The notes below the pieces were generated by a model. That model was not told the origin of the DNA and ran no database searches. It was given only the letters and a program-made list of their open reading frames with translations. Shown here piece by piece: positions 28,586 to 38,509 of a stretch of 64,000 bases of DNA (its first letter is position 1; every line of letters begins with the position of its first letter). Source of the DNA: Pseudopyrenochaeta lycopersici (lineage: Eukaryota > Ascomycota > Dothideomycetes > Pleosporales > Pseudopyrenochaetaceae); contig NHZP01000006.1 of assembly GCA_003313425.1 (NCBI GenBank), positions 930,001 to 994,000 on the forward strand. The letters are read 5' to 3'. The translations under genes were made by a program, and so were the position numbers.

Positions 28586-29283
28586 TGGCTCAGTTGGCTT
28601 CGCAAGGCGTCCTATCCGGCTCCCACGAAATTTGAAAGGTTGTAGTGAAGACTGAAGTGGATTGATGCTGCACGAAATGCAGTCCGGATCTGGGTGCTTG
28701 ACTTGAAGCGAGAGGAAAATGTTCATGGGTATTGCAGGGCTGCAGCCATTGACGTTAGGCAAACTCCCATATAAGACGAACTAACCAAATGGGGTATGCA
28801 TCTCGTGCGGCGTTGAATCACGGGATGTTAGCAGAACTATCATCATCTCGTCTCAGCATTGATCTTTGCCGTTATTATTTACTAGATCCGTGCTTTTATG
28901 CCCGACCATGTTGGTTTAGCAAACGCCCTTATAGCTACTAGGCAGATGCAGGAGAAAACATTAAGGACTGTGGTTGGGCTCTCGTCGTCTTGATCTTCAT
29001 CGTCTGAGAACATAGTTCGTACATGATACCTACCAGTACCAAACACATTAAAGATTATGTTGCAGTCAGAGATCAGGTTTAAAGTTCAATTTGTTGTTGT
29101 AATGAGGTGCTCCGTTCTTGCACGCACGTCGCGTGGACATGGTGACATATACGCAAGGAGCGACGCTGCCTCGTGAAGTGCATTGTACTTTTTTTCTGAA
29201 GTCAACATCCTCAGACCTTCTCTACTCTTCTACCCACGATTGTCTCCTCAAGTTCATTTCCTAAAATCCTATCACTTGCAAAT
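28586..29283. other. intergenic region upstream of the Zn2Cys6 gene
   Basis: About 0.7 kb holding the promoter of the regulator (minus) and the degraded 5' side of the dehydrogenase relic (plus). No other gene is seen. Confidence 0.5.
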
Positions 29284-29451
29284 TTCTGGGACAAGCATGT
29301 TCTCTTGATTGGTGCCACAACCGGCATTGGAAGAGTGATGACTGAAAGCATGGGAGTCTTCGAAGAGTTTGTTGTCCTACATGGTGCGATAGGTCTTCTG
29401 GTCTAGCTTGGACATGGAGGATCTAGCCGGTATTCCATATACCATGAAGAG
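29284..29451 (+). pseudogene. broken short-chain dehydrogenase/reductase, 5' fragment
   Basis: One frame reads FWDKHVLLIGATTGIGRVMTE, the Rossmann glycine motif (GATTGIG) and first helix of an SDR enzyme, then EFVVLHG where the second strand is expected. It soon hits TAG at 29404-29406. In the next frame, LDMEDLAGIPYTMKR (up to 29451) resembles the usual 'D-x-x-x-L-x-x-IP' step after strand 3, and it is followed by a GTAAGA donor. So the exon is split by a frameshift or small deletion. No in-frame ATG precedes it, and I find no active-site YxxxK segment downstream. It is most likely a decayed gene. Confidence 0.5.
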
Positions 29452-30097
29452 GTAAGAATCGACTCTTCTCAGTCTAATATCTTACGAATCAGAACATAAC
29501 AATCAGTCGATCAAAACCAGCCATAAGTGCGATCTATCTTTCGTGATGGATGTTCTGAAATATTGGAAACTTGCGCTGCGCATCCCTTCCTAGTCATATC
29601 TCAAATTGGGAAATTTCTGCAAAACAGGCTTGAAGGAATTAATTTTAGACCTTTTTTTCTCTTCTTACCGAGTCTTATTATTGCAGTGAGTACGATTGTG
29701 AGATACCACGATACCGATGCTGGGACACCTGGCGCGATTTGCAAAGGGTTTCCCTTGATGAAGCTCGACCGGAAGGGGTGATTGATGCGACTAGGCACAG
29801 AAAGGTGTACGACAAAGAGAAAACAATGCACAAACATTCGCTAGGCGTCTGGTGCTTGTGCAAACATGTTACTATTGTTCGTCGAAAGTACTTAGGAAGA
29901 GGCATGGCTTCCCGCCAAGCAGTGGAACTTGATCAGCTCGACTCCACCCCACTATGGCGCTCCACTTCATCCGCGACTGGCTCTTGGCCATCTTCCTCTC
30001 GCCATACCGCCTGCTGTGCACACTTCCCCGCAGCTACTTTGCAGGCACTCCAGAAATTTCCTTTGTAGAAGATTCCACAAGTGGTAGAGAGACCAGA
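29452..30097. other. intergenic region between SDR relic and RAM2
   Basis: About 0.65 kb. The left part may contain further degraded SDR sequence; the right part holds the RAM2 promoter. A frame from 29954 runs in phase into RAM2 (extra 48 residues starting MALHFIRDWLL), but these residues do not look like the family N-terminus. Confidence 0.5.
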
Positions 30098-31155
30098 ATG
30101 CCGAAATTTTATCACGACGACGAGGCCTGGGCAGACATCGAGCCGCTCCCTCAAGATGACGGCGGTCTGCATCCGCTTGCTGCAATTGCATATACCGAAG
30201 AGTACAGCGAGGCTATGGATTATCTGCGTGCTGTAATGGCAAAGAATGAATGTAGCGAGAGAGTGTTGGGTCTCACAGAGCACATTATCAGCATGAATCC
30301 AGCGCATTACACTGTGTGGTGAGTGGCGTGCCTCGTTGGTAGTCACGGCTCGCGGATAGCGACAGCTTTAGAGTAACCGTTGACGGCCTGCAGGCTTTAC
30401 CGCGCAAAGGTAACGTCGGAAATCGGAAGATCACTACAAGACGAAATCGCATGGCTCAACCCGACCGCCCTCAAGCACCTCAAAAACTATCAGATCTGGC
30501 ACCACCGACACACTATCATCGATGCGCTTGGTTCGCCAGAAGGAGAAGCAGAATTTATAAGCACCATGTTGGAGCAGGACTCGAAGAACTATCATGTGTG
30601 GAGCTACAGGCAATGGCTCGTGAAACGCTTTGACCTGTTCGACAAGCCAGAAGAGCTGGAGTGGACAGAGAGCATGATCGAGGCTGATGTGCGGAACAAC
30701 TCGGCCTGGAACCACCGTTACTATCTAGTGGTTGGCGGTCGTGAGGGGAAGCCGAGCGAAGAAGTTGCGAAACGGGAAATCGAGTACGTCCCTGTAGCAA
30801 GAGAATGTCGGCGTGACTGTACTAACCGTGGCCAAGATATACCAAAGCAGCCATTCGCAAAGCACCCCAGAATCAAAGCCCATGGAACTATCTTACGGGC
30901 ATAGTCCGCGTAGCAGGGCTGCCAAAGTCGACGCTCAAGGATTTTGCGCTCGAGTTTGCAGACATCCAGAGGCCGGATGAGGTCTACTCTAGTCATGCGC
31001 TCGATCTTCTGGCTGACATCTACGCCGAAGAAGACGACAGTAAAGAGAACGCGGAGAAGGCCTTGGACCTTTTGGCAACGAAATATGACCCCATCAGAGC
31101 GAACTATTGGAACTTCAGGAAGGGCATGCTCGAGCAACCCAAACTTGCTGCATGA
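30098..31155 (+). CDS. RAM2: protein farnesyltransferase/geranylgeranyltransferase type-1 alpha subunit
   Basis: Exons 30098-30318, 30394-30783 and 30837-31155 give 309 aa. MPKFYHDDEAWADIEPLPQD and NPLAxIAY-like sequence open the protein. Tetratricopeptide-like prenyltransferase alpha repeats follow: NPAHYTVWLYRAKV, NPTALKHLKNYQIWHHR, DSKNYHVWSYRQWLVK, DVRNNSAWNHRYYLV and APQNQSPWNYLTGI, each with the conserved Trp and Arg/His. The alpha subunit pairs with a beta subunit to attach farnesyl or geranylgeranyl groups to CaaX proteins such as Ras and Rho in the cytosol. Introns are 75 and 53 nt. The length is slightly below the usual 320-350 aa; an upstream in-frame start at 29954 exists but is not favoured. 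Confidence 0.93.
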
Positions 31156-32040
31156 GTTGCGCTACATTCACAGCAGAACAAAGTCGATGCATCGTTGTGT
31201 CTCAGCCGGGACCATCAGTATGCAATTCGATAAAAAGTGCGGATCCGCGTCGCACGCTACGACTGCGTGTGTCAAAGTTTGGTGAACAGTACTTGTCTGC
31301 ATTGACAACAATTTTCACACCGACAAAATGGTCCGGATCTCCACACAAGCTTGGACATCTTTCCCACATGATGCGAGTTCCCCTTCCCGTCGGGGATCTT
31401 TCCATGCCAACCCCGCAACCTATCGCTATCATCCCGACGAACAGATTTCCGAGCCAACCCCATCTTTACCGTCGTATCCGAAATATTCTCGAACCCGAAT
31501 CCCCTGGATCGCTCTTCTGCATGCGACTAATCGCCCATGAACCTATCAAATGCGTTGAGAGGCAGGGGGGCGCCAAGGCTGACGATATCTCTAGGCGGCG
31601 GGGCGTGGCAGAAACTGAGCTAAAAGTGGAACCGCCGTTGATAACCGCAAGGGGAAATCGTAACCATAGGTACGAGCTTCCAAGTAGCGGTCTCATGCTT
31701 GTGTCATTCAGCGCTCGCATCGCGCTCGCTTGTCCCTTATCGAATTACTATAGGGTAATTTGTGCACTTTATAGGGTAATCGATACCAGGTTGCGGTGTA
31801 CTGTACTGTTTGGGTGCATTTGAGTGCGTTTTTCCCCCTCTGATTTGGGACTTGGATCTGGGGCTGCGGGTGCGTGCGGAGCTGATAAGACGTTACTCAT
31901 TGGGATAAAGGCGCGATAGCATTGTGTTTGAGTCAATATCAACAATCTGGTTCATAAACACTCCCTTCTCTAAAGTGTCTTTTCTCTTTCCAATTTCTCT
32001 CAACGCCGCTCAAGAATCACAAAGAGCAACAAACGTCAAA
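31156..32040. other. intergenic region RAM2-serine dehydratase
   Basis: 885 bp holding the RAM2 3' flank and the promoter of the dehydratase. The open frame 31107-31823 (238 codons, plus) begins inside RAM2 in another frame and has no domain, so I reject it. A spaced repeat is annotated separately at 31749-31780. Confidence 0.55.
31749..31780 (+). promoter_or_regulatory. two TATAGGGTAAT repeats, 21 bp apart, upstream of serine dehydratase
   Basis: Identical 11-mers TATAGGGTAAT occur at 31749-31759 and 31770-31780. The start-to-start distance is 21 bp, two helical turns, so both copies would face the same side of the DNA. They lie about 260-290 bp upstream of the dehydratase ATG. A paired factor site is possible; no factor is assigned. 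Confidence 0.4.
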
Positions 32041-33430
32041 ATGACCGTCAAAATTTACGCCGATGAGGAGCAGCAGCAACAGAACCCCTGGGTTCAAACT
32101 CCATTGAGGGAGTCTTACGCGCTTTCAGAAGCTGCGGGATGGTACGGTCACACTTCCTTAGCCCTTTCAAGCCTTACCACAACCATCGGTTTTTGAACTA
32201 TATCGATGCTGTAGAGAAAAGAGAGTTCTAAATCGTAGAAGCAGAATTTTCCTAAAGCTGGAGAATCTCCAACCCTCTGGGTCATTCAAATCTCGGTAAG
32301 CTTTCTAATCTTCCAAATCCAACCTTCTTGCAGACTAACACATCAGCAGAGGCATCGGCAATTATATTCTGCGCCGTCTCGAAGAGCTTCCCCATGGCTC
32401 TCAACCACACATCTTCGCCTCTAGTGGCGGTAACGCTGGTCTTGCCGCTGTCCACTCTGCTCGCGCCCTGGGCTTGTTATGTACCGTCGTTGTGCCGACC
32501 GCCACAGCTCCATTGATGGTCGCTAAGCTCAAGGCTGCGGGAGCGTATGATGTTATTCAGTATGGCGCCGCGTGGAGGGATGCCGATGCTTATCTGAGGG
32601 AGGAGGTCATGCCTTATGTGAGTCCCAATATTACTTCGAATCGTCTTACAAACCGTCCAAAGTACTAACGACCTGAACAGACACAGACATCAACTATCTA
32701 CTGCCCACCATTCGATCATCCCGACATCTGGAATGGCAACTCAACTGTCATGCACGAGATTGCAGCCCAGATGCCCAACAAATCTGCTCCTGACGTTATC
32801 ATTTGCTCTGTTGGTGGTGGCGGCCTTATCAACGGTATCTGCCAAGCTATGGATGACCTCAACATGCACGACACCACAGTCCTCGCCATGGAGACTGCGG
32901 GTGCCGAGTCGTTGAACGCATCTTTGCAAGCCAGGGAGCTGGTGACACTTCCCAAGATAACAAGCCAAGCAACAAGTCTCGGCTGCGCTCGAGTCACAGG
33001 GCCAACATTCAAATATGGACAGCGCAGCACAGTTCGCTCTGTCGTCCTCCCAGACGCCGAAGCAGCAATGGGCTGCTGGCGCCTCGCGGACGACGAACGC
33101 ATCATGGTGGAACTAGCATGTGGCATCAACGTCGCCTTGTGTTATGATGGGCGGTTAGAGAAAGCCCTTGGCCGACCCGTTCGACCTGATGATAAGGTCG
33201 TCATTGTCCTCTGTGGAGGTAGCAACGTTACAAGCCAGATGCTGTGTGAATGGAGAAAGGAGTACGCATACATTGAGGAAGAGACCGAGGAGCGAAGGCG
33301 GGATTCTGCGCTGGGAAGCGAGAATGCGAGCGAGACGGGAAGTGTGAAGGGGATAGAGAATGTCCCAAGTGAGTACACAAAGCCCATCGTCATCGAGGGC
33401 ATTGAGGTTCAGTGCATTAGCTGTTCATGA
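32041..33430 (+). CDS. L-serine/threonine dehydratase (PLP-dependent, CHA1/SDS type)
   Basis: Exons 32041-32141, 32242-32295, 32350-32617 and 32681-33430 give 390 aa. PWVQTPLRESYALSE leads to LKLENLQPSGSFKSRG, where Lys50 should bind pyridoxal phosphate. FASSGGNAGLA follows, holding the substrate/phosphate-binding loop, and then SVGGGGLINGI, the glycine loop for the PLP phosphate. This is the type II fold of catabolic serine dehydratases, which turn L-serine to pyruvate (threonine to 2-oxobutyrate) with ammonia release. The C-terminus adds about 50 charged residues (EERRRDSALGSENASETGS) not needed for the fold, ending EVQCISCS. Exon 2 is only 54 nt. Neighbouring dipeptidase and lactate dehydrogenase genes would also produce or consume pyruvate-linked compounds. 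Confidence 0.9.
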
Positions 33431-34263
33431 GGCTCGAAGTTCTGCGTTAAGGAACTAGAGCTTAGCATTATTTACGACTTTCCTTGGGTGTTGGGGTTGG
33501 GTTTGCTTTGCTTTTCAGCGTTAGAGAGGACCTCGATAGGCCGCATCACATTTGTACTGATGCATAATAAGACATACTTGCTTCAACTCTTTCGAAATAC
33601 TTTCTTCTCGCCGTGATTGCGCCTATGGCTTAAGAATTAACCTTGGTATCGCCCAATCCTCCACATAATGCTGTTTTAACCAGAAAATTGCAATGCGCGC
33701 GTGCTCACTTAGTAGATATGTTTAGATTTCAGTGTCCAGACAGAGTTGCATGCATTCTAGCGCAATAATGAGAGGTAAATTGCTCGCATTTAACAGTTGC
33801 CAACGCTTGCATAAAATAGAGGCAACTATAGAATTTAGCGCTGAGAGAGCCAGAACAATCATGGCAGCGCTTCAAAATGGACTGATCAAAGGGCTGGCTA
33901 TATTGTCTATACAGTTCCTCCAGGTGCCACTGGTGATATCTCATCAGACATAAGAGAACCTGGTGATATTGCTCTTCTCTGATGCTTGACATGATTTCGG
34001 CCTCCTCGAGCTCTGGCTTGATACCTGACGGTCCTGTCAATAGGACCAACCTTGTTGCTCAGAAGTTGAAACATACCTGCTTATAAGCGACAGAGAAGTC
34101 ACTGTTCAGAGGCACTATCCTCTCCAGCAAGGAGAGGTTCCGTTTGTTTCACACCTCCACTGCGCATCAAGCATCAACACCCAATATTTCCGACTTTTGC
34201 ATAAAGTATGTACCTCTGGAAGCATTTATGTTTTGTTCTGCCCCCCAGGACTTAACAGTAGTC
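33431..34263. other. convergent intergenic region, dehydratase-ILM1
   Basis: 833 bp between two 3' ends. A minus-strand open frame of 106 codons at 33729-34049 has no recognisable feature. Nothing else is supported. Confidence 0.55.
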
Positions 34264-34893
34264 CTATAGTCTATCGGATTCCGCTTTGCGCTTTTCGATA
34301 ATCTGCCTTGCCTTCTCTCGTCGCTCTTCACGTAGCGTCACGTACACCTACACATGTTAGCTGTGAACACAAACAATGCATTGTCACAGAATCCCTACCC
34401 AGAACCAAGCAGCAAGTTCCAAAAACCCCCAAGTGAAAACAATGCTGTTGTTCAAGCCTGCTCCTGCGTTCATTCTGTACTCGATCCCCCTTGGGGCAAA
34501 CATGCCGCCCTCCTTGGACATGTACGTGTAGCCTGTCAATGCGAAAAGGAAAGCGAGGCGGACTGGGGTCTGCGAGCCCCAGAACTCCATGAAGATTTCA
34601 TCAGAAAGGGAGAGCGCGGTGAGGTCGGAAAGGCCTATGAAGGCGAAGAGGACTGCGATGAAAGCTGTTGCTGCGGAGGGTTTGTTGAAATCGCGCGGCG
34701 TAGGCTACGAGGGTTAGAAATTGAATAGAAGAACGTGATTAGATATGATATTTACAAGTTGCATAGATTCGCCCAAGAGCAGCACTACACCTTGGTTCGA
34801 TACCATGGCCGGATTTTTGAGGAGAAGTGCGGCAAGGGTGACGTGGAACAGCGATAAGCTGCGTATCATTGCATTTGCTGATATGAGACCCAT
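34264..34893 (-). CDS. ILM1: ILM1-family membrane protein
   Basis: Exons 34893-34756, 34704-34399 and 34347-34264 give 175 aa. The start is set at MGLISANAMIRSLSLFH. Hydrophobic segments cover FHVTLAALLLKNPAMVSNQ / GVVLLLGESMQL, ATAFIAVLFAFIGLSDLTAL, QTPVRLAFLFALTGYTYM and IVFTWGFLELAAWFWVYVTL, so about four or five membrane spans. They are followed by a basic coiled tail (REERREKARQIIEKRKAESD). LLKNPAMVSNQGVVLLLGESM and RDFNKPS are the conserved ILM1 features. Yeast Ilm1 loss affects mitochondrial DNA maintenance and slows growth; the protein sits in the endoplasmic reticulum, and its molecular role is unclear. Both introns are 51 nt. It diverges from the dipeptidase across 215 bp. Confidence 0.85.
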
Positions 34894-35108
34894 GATTGCG
34901 GTTGTTTTGGCTTCAAAAGAGGAACTTGCAATAGCCAAAGTGAGTTTCGATCACTGAAATACCGAAATGTTGGTGTTGATGTTTTGTGTCAACGCGGAGG
35001 TGACTGCTAACTCCGAACCGCCTGCCAAGACAAATCACCCAATACCTCGTTGCCCACATCCTTACTCTTTGTCCCTTGAACAACCCTCACCATTCTTAAA
35101 GCCCCATT

Positions 35109-36629
35109 ATGAGGAACTTTGAAGATGTGTACGTTGAGGGAATGCATGGTGCGGCAAAACACCGAACCCGTCCTCGGCGGTCGTTGTTTGATCTTGATGC
35201 CCGTATATTCTGGGTTGTTATCTTTATCCTCTTTTCGGCCAACTGGCTCGTAGGACATGGGCTGCCTTTTACAGAGCAGAATCATGTTTGTGCATTGCCA
35301 CTGACAGTTGAAGAGCGAGCAGCGAAGATACTAAAGGAACACCCGCTCATTGGTCAGCATCTTCAGGCAAAGATTCATTGTGAATATGCTGACAGTTTGG
35401 AGATGGACACAACGACTTGATGATCTTTATTAGAGGAAATTATCGAAACCATATCTACAACAATTCCGGTAATGATTTTGCGGAAAAATTCAAACACGGT
35501 GGGCTCAAACAGCACACCGATATTCCACGCTTAGTGAAGGGTATGCAGGGCGGTGCTTTTTGGTCCGCTTTTTGGCCGTGTCCATTGGGTGATGGGACTA
35601 ACTTTGGAGATGATAGATACCATGATAGTAAGTTGCATGAACAGGGTCAAGAGACGGCGAAGACTGATTATCACAGTTGTCAAGTCTACTCTCGGCCAGT
35701 TAGATCTCTTCAATCGACTTGGTCAAGACTATCCAAAGTATTTCACCCCTCCTAAAGATAGCGTCGAAGCCATAGAAGCTTTCAAGGATGGCAGATTCAT
35801 CGCTCCGGCAGCGATTGAGGGCCTCCACCAGATTGGGAACTCAATCTCCACTCTGCGTCTCTACCACCAGCTTGGTGTTCGATATGCTACTCTCACATGG
35901 AATTGCCATAATAAGTATGCTGATGCTGCCATTGAGACTGGCTCCGACTTCAAGGCGCGGATCGCAACTCCATTTTGGCATGGCCTCAGTTCGGCCGGCC
36001 GTGACCTTATCAAGGAAATGAACCGCATGGGAATGTTGGTCGATCTAGCTCATGTTAGTCAAGACACAATGAGAGACGTCCTTGTGGGCAAAAGCAATGA
36101 AAACGCTGGAAACTGGACTGGCAGCCTCGCCCCTCCGATCTTCAGTCACAGTTCCGCGCACGCAATATGCCCACATCCCCGTAATGTGCCAGACGACATT
36201 CTCCAGCTTGTCAAACAACGTAACTCTATCGTCATGGTGAACTTCAACCCCGAATTCATCTCTTGCATTCCTGGCAAAACAGCTCATGATTTCCCTGAAT
36301 ACATTCCTGCGAACAACACGTTGCAACAGGTCGTTCGCCATATAGTACATATTGGAGAGCTTATTGGCTATGATCACGTCGGTATAGGTACCGACTATGA
36401 TGGTATTGAGGATACTCCAAAAGGGCTAGAAGACGTCTCAAAATTCCCAGATCTCATCGCTGAGCTGCTTAGGCAGAATATCAGTGACAAAGATGCCGCG
36501 AAGATCGCAGGAGGAAATCTTTTGAGAGTCTGGAAGGAGGCAGATAGGATTGCAAAGGAGTTGCAACAAAGTACTCTTCCACTGGAAGATGATGTTCAGA
36601 ATCAGTGGGCTTACCAGCAGGTGCTATGA
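35109..36629 (+). CDS. membrane-anchored dipeptidase (renal dipeptidase family, M19)
   Basis: Exons 35109-35352, 35403-35627 and 35677-36629 give 473 aa. A short basic N-terminus precedes one membrane helix (FWVVIFILFSANWLVG, about residues 34-50), so this is a type II membrane protein with the catalytic part outside the cytosol. After the 50-nt first intron (donor GTCAGC is weak), LIDGHNDLMI supplies the His-x-Asp zinc ligands. TLTWNCHN, MLVDLAHVSQDT (His ligand), PPIFSHSSAHA (His ligand) and GIGTDYDGI (Asp) complete the M19 binuclear zinc site. These enzymes split dipeptides and related amides, often at the plasma membrane or vacuole. The end ELQQSTLPLEDDVQ is variable. Identity of family is firm; the physiological substrate is not known. 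Confidence 0.9.
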
Positions 36630-37281
36630 GTAAATCTGTATGAAGATAGTGGTTGACGGGACGCGGATCTATAAGTATGGCTGGGGCCGGAGCCACTGTA
36701 ACTGCGAGCTCCCGCGCGCAGCTAACGGCTCTCTAAATAATCATGCAAATCGGCAAGCGCATTCCATTTACTGGACTTGCAACTCAATCTTGGAGACATG
36801 AATAGCCGCATTTCCGACGACATGTGAGCTTATTTTACAGTATCGATCGATTTGCGGCGTGATCCGGTGCATCGTATTCGCCAACACGACTTCAACAGTG
36901 CTACTGACATATCTAAAGGCACATGACAGCAGATGATACGTTTGCTAATTCGTTTGGGCACAATGTTACTGTGGCGGAGCGTACGGGTTCAGGTTCCACC
37001 CGAGTATCACACCACTTTCAAGAAGCCCAGTCCTTGGCAACGCTGGCCAGCTTGTATTCCCACATGTGCTCTTATGTAACGCGTCAAGAGGTTGATATAT
37101 AGGTCGAAGTCTGAACCCCTTAAATCTTGCCAATTCGACTTTGCCCCTCTTTCTTTCCTGCACATAACCCCGCCAAATCAGGCAGGCCACCCTTTGTTTG
37201 CATCCTCAGCGACAAGCCGAGATCACGATCTCACCTTCCAAACAGAACCATCATTCTGCATTAAACAAGTTAAACAACAAC
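36630..37281. other. intergenic region dipeptidase-LDH
   Basis: 652 bp holding the dipeptidase 3' flank and the LDH promoter. No gene is seen apart from the TATA element noted at 37096. Confidence 0.55.
37096..37102 (+). promoter_or_regulatory. TATA-like element upstream of L-lactate dehydrogenase
   Basis: TATATAG lies 180 bp upstream of the LDH start codon. It is followed by a pyrimidine-rich stretch (CCCCTCTTTCTTTCC near 37144) before the ATG, a common fungal core-promoter arrangement. Inference from sequence only. Confidence 0.4.
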
Positions 37282-38375
37282 ATGGCGCAACCTAAACTCA
37301 CAACCAGTATTGCCATCCTCGGTTGTGGCGATGTTGGGTCTACACTTGCGTACACTCTCATTCTCCAGCCCATCTGCAGTGAGGTCATCCTGGTCGATCT
37401 GAAGAAAGATCTATTAGAGGCACAAGTACGAGACTTGAGTGACGCAACATATCGTGGCGGGTCAGGCGTCAAAGTTCGTGCTGGGACGCATAAAGATGCA
37501 GGACAAGCCGATATCGTTGTAATCACAGCTGGTGCGAAGCAAAAGACTGGTATATCAAATTCATCCCCGGTTTCTGTATTGTTGGCGCTAATTACCAATA
37601 GGTGAAACTCGTCTATCGCTCCTAAGCCGGAATCTCCATATCCTGTCCTCCATATTTGACTCAATGGCACCCATCTCGCCCCATACGATCTTGCTCCTTG
37701 TTGCGAATCCTGTGGACATTCTGACTTACTTCGCTCGTAAGCTATCCGGATTGCCTGAATCACAAGTTCTTGGTACTGGAACGAGTCTGGATTCTGCACG
37801 TTTGAGGGGTGTTCTTGCTCAGAAGGCCGAAGTTGCACCAAATAGTATTGATGCGTACGTGCTTGGGGAGCACGGCGATAGTCAATTTGTACGTGTACAT
37901 GTTGCTTTCTTTAAGGCTAATTGACGCTGATGATATACAGATTGCCTGGTCTAGCGCAACAATTGGCACTGCGCCTCTGTCTCTCGCCATGCCTGGTCAA
38001 CTGACTGACTCTTTTAAGTCTGAGATCTCAGCTCACACACGCGGAGCTGCCGGTGCCATCATAGCAGCAAAAGGTTGCACATCCTACGGCATTGGCGGTA
38101 TCGCTGCTGGTATTTGCAAGTACATCCTGTTTGACTCAAGGAGCGTGCGACCACTGTCATTCTACCAGCCCGAGCTAGGCTGCTGTTTGTCCATGCCGGC
38201 TGTCGTGGGCAGAAAGGGGATTGTGAAGCCGATGCCGATTCAGCTTGATGAGACAGAGAGGGCTGAATTGGAAAGCTGTGCAAAAGGACTACGAGCGGTC
38301 ATAGAGAGTGCGGAGAAAGAGATGAGCGCTGACAGGGAGCTAGAGAAGGCGCTACAGAATGATAAAGGTGCTTAA
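37282..38375 (+). CDS. L-lactate dehydrogenase (NAD-dependent)
   Basis: Exons 37282-37549, 37602-37888 and 37941-38375 give 329 aa; both introns are 52 nt. IAILGCGDVGSTLAYTLIL is the NAD-binding Rossmann motif. DIVVITAGAKQKTGETRLSL is the mobile-loop region; the Gln at residue 87 (rather than Arg) points to lactate rather than malate dehydrogenase. VANPVDILTYFARKLSG, LGTGTSLDSARLRG and YVLGEHGDSQF (catalytic His180) follow. The enzyme interconverts pyruvate and L-lactate in the cytosol. NAD-linked LDH of this kind is not universal among ascomycetes. It converges on an FAD monooxygenase with 134 bp between stops and is close to serine dehydratase, another pyruvate-forming enzyme. Confidence 0.92.
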
Positions 38376-38509
38376 GGCTTGGGCACAGGACATCATGAGA
38401 AGAACCTGAAATGCAACATCCAACCACTTGTAAAGACGGAAATAAAAGTTGAAAGTGTAGGAGCAACCAATATACTATTCTAGTATCAGATGTGCTATAG
38501 CCAGTGTTC

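Noticed and set aside
31107..31823. 238-codon plus-strand frame overlapping the RAM2 3' end
   Set aside because: Starts in another frame within RAM2 and continues into non-coding sequence; no domain.
33729..34049. 106-codon minus-strand open frame between serine dehydratase and ILM1
   Set aside because: No recognisable domain, no conserved-looking segment, and it sits in a convergent 3' region.
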